This document shows, in pieces, positions 13,185 through 13,448 of a stretch of 13,448 bases of DNA. The notes under the pieces are model-generated. The model did no database searches. It was not told the origin of the DNA and saw only the letters and a list, made by a program, of their open reading frames with translations. Positions within the stretch are counted from its first letter, which is position 1. Every line of letters begins with the position of its first letter. A program made the position numbers and the translations under genes. The stretch is from Chloroflexota bacterium (GTDB taxonomy: Bacteria; Chloroflexota; Dehalococcoidia; UBA1151): assembly GCA_022561735.1 (NCBI GenBank), contig JADFQR010000008.1, forward strand, positions 1 through 13,448. Direction: 5' to 3'.

Positions 13185-13448
13185 CTACGCTCCCCGGACA
13201 GCCCGCGCGATCGCCTCAACACTGAGTGCCACCCCGGCCTGTCCGGAATCCTCTTGCAGCGGCCTGAGGGAGCCTTCTCCGGACTCGATCTCACGGTCGC
13301 CGATGATCAGGGCGTAGCGAGCGTTGCAGGCGTTGCTGTACCGCATCTGGGCGCGCATGCTGCGGCCGTCCGGAGCAACCAGAACAACCAGTCCGTCCGC
13401 CCGCAACCCGGCGGCGAGCGATGCGCCGCGGCGTCCCGCATTATCGCC
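13185..13448 (-). CDS. hisS: Histidyl-tRNA synthetase, C-terminal fragment (cut by window end)
   Basis: The frame is open from the window end to TAG at 13185-13187, giving the last 87 residues of a longer protein. APDGRSMRAQMRYSNACNARYALIIGDREIESGEGSLR resembles the C-terminal anticodon-binding domain of HisRS. There GRSLKAQxRYAN and ARYAxIIGExE are typical, and a short tail with VALSVEAIARAV follows. HisRS charges tRNA-His in the cytoplasm. A TTG at 13406 is an internal codon, not the start. Position upstream of prfA in the same direction (85-base gap) suggests a hisS-prfA-prmC group. The catalytic domain is outside the window, so a related class II anticodon-domain protein such as HisZ is a minor alternative. 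Confidence 0.8.
   Translation of the reverse strand, partial: GDNAGRRGASLAAGLRADGLVVLVAPDGRSMRAQMRYSNACNARYALIIGDREIESGEGSLRPLQEDSGQAGVALSVEAIARAVRGA

Noticed and set aside
12350..13225. 291-codon + strand open frame opposite prfA
   Set aside because: Antisense to a full-length RF1 with all motifs; the translation has no family resemblance.
1..13448. A novel defence, mobile or metabolic system
   Set aside because: Every supported gene is a known housekeeping gene in conserved order; no unassigned gene-sized space remains, no direct-repeat arrays and no integrase or transposase motifs were seen.

Overview
This 13.4 kb window is a bacterial chromosomal segment covering the distal part of the spc ribosomal-protein cluster, the whole alpha cluster, and the L13/S9 pair. 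A divergently oriented translation-termination and aminoacyl-tRNA synthetase cluster follows. The DNA is GC-rich (about 60% by eye). Every large open frame with recognisable protein motifs is a housekeeping gene. I see no transposase, phage gene, CRISPR array, tRNA or rRNA.

Layout on the + strand, 46-10993: rpsH, rplF, rplR, rpsE, rpmD, rplO, secY, adk, map, infA, rpmJ, rpsM, rpsK, rpsD, rpoA, rplQ, truA, rplM, rpsI. The insertion of adk, map and infA between secY and rpmJ, and the run rplQ-truA-rplM-rpsI, resemble Firmicutes and Chloroflexota more than Escherichia coli. Layout on the - strand, 11127-13448: the C-terminal part of hisS (cut by the window end), then prfA, then prmC. The two blocks converge on a strong symmetric hairpin at 11024-11051.

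The gene content does not fix the species. GC content, gene order, cysteine-containing S4 and L36, and frequent GTG/TTG starts are compatible with Chloroflexota (for example a Dehalococcoidia or SAR202-like lineage). That is an inference to be tested by phylogeny.

The + strand genes build the two ribosomal subunits (S8, L6, L18, S5, L30, L15, L36, S13, S11, S4, L17, L13, S9), initiate translation (IF1), export proteins (SecY), remove initiator methionine (MetAP), balance adenine nucleotides (Adk), transcribe (RNA polymerase alpha) and modify tRNA (TruA). The - strand pair is functionally linked: PrmC methylates the GGQ glutamine of the release factor encoded just upstream of it (PrfA).

The least ordinary parts are a collagen-like Gly/Arg/Pro tail on S5, an acidic tail on RpoA, and hairpin-rich leaders before rpsK and rpsD. 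There is also a consensus -10 box before map, a chain of two overlapping mini-ORFs running into the TTG start of secY, and several non-ATG starts on essential genes. I found no convincing new multi-gene system.
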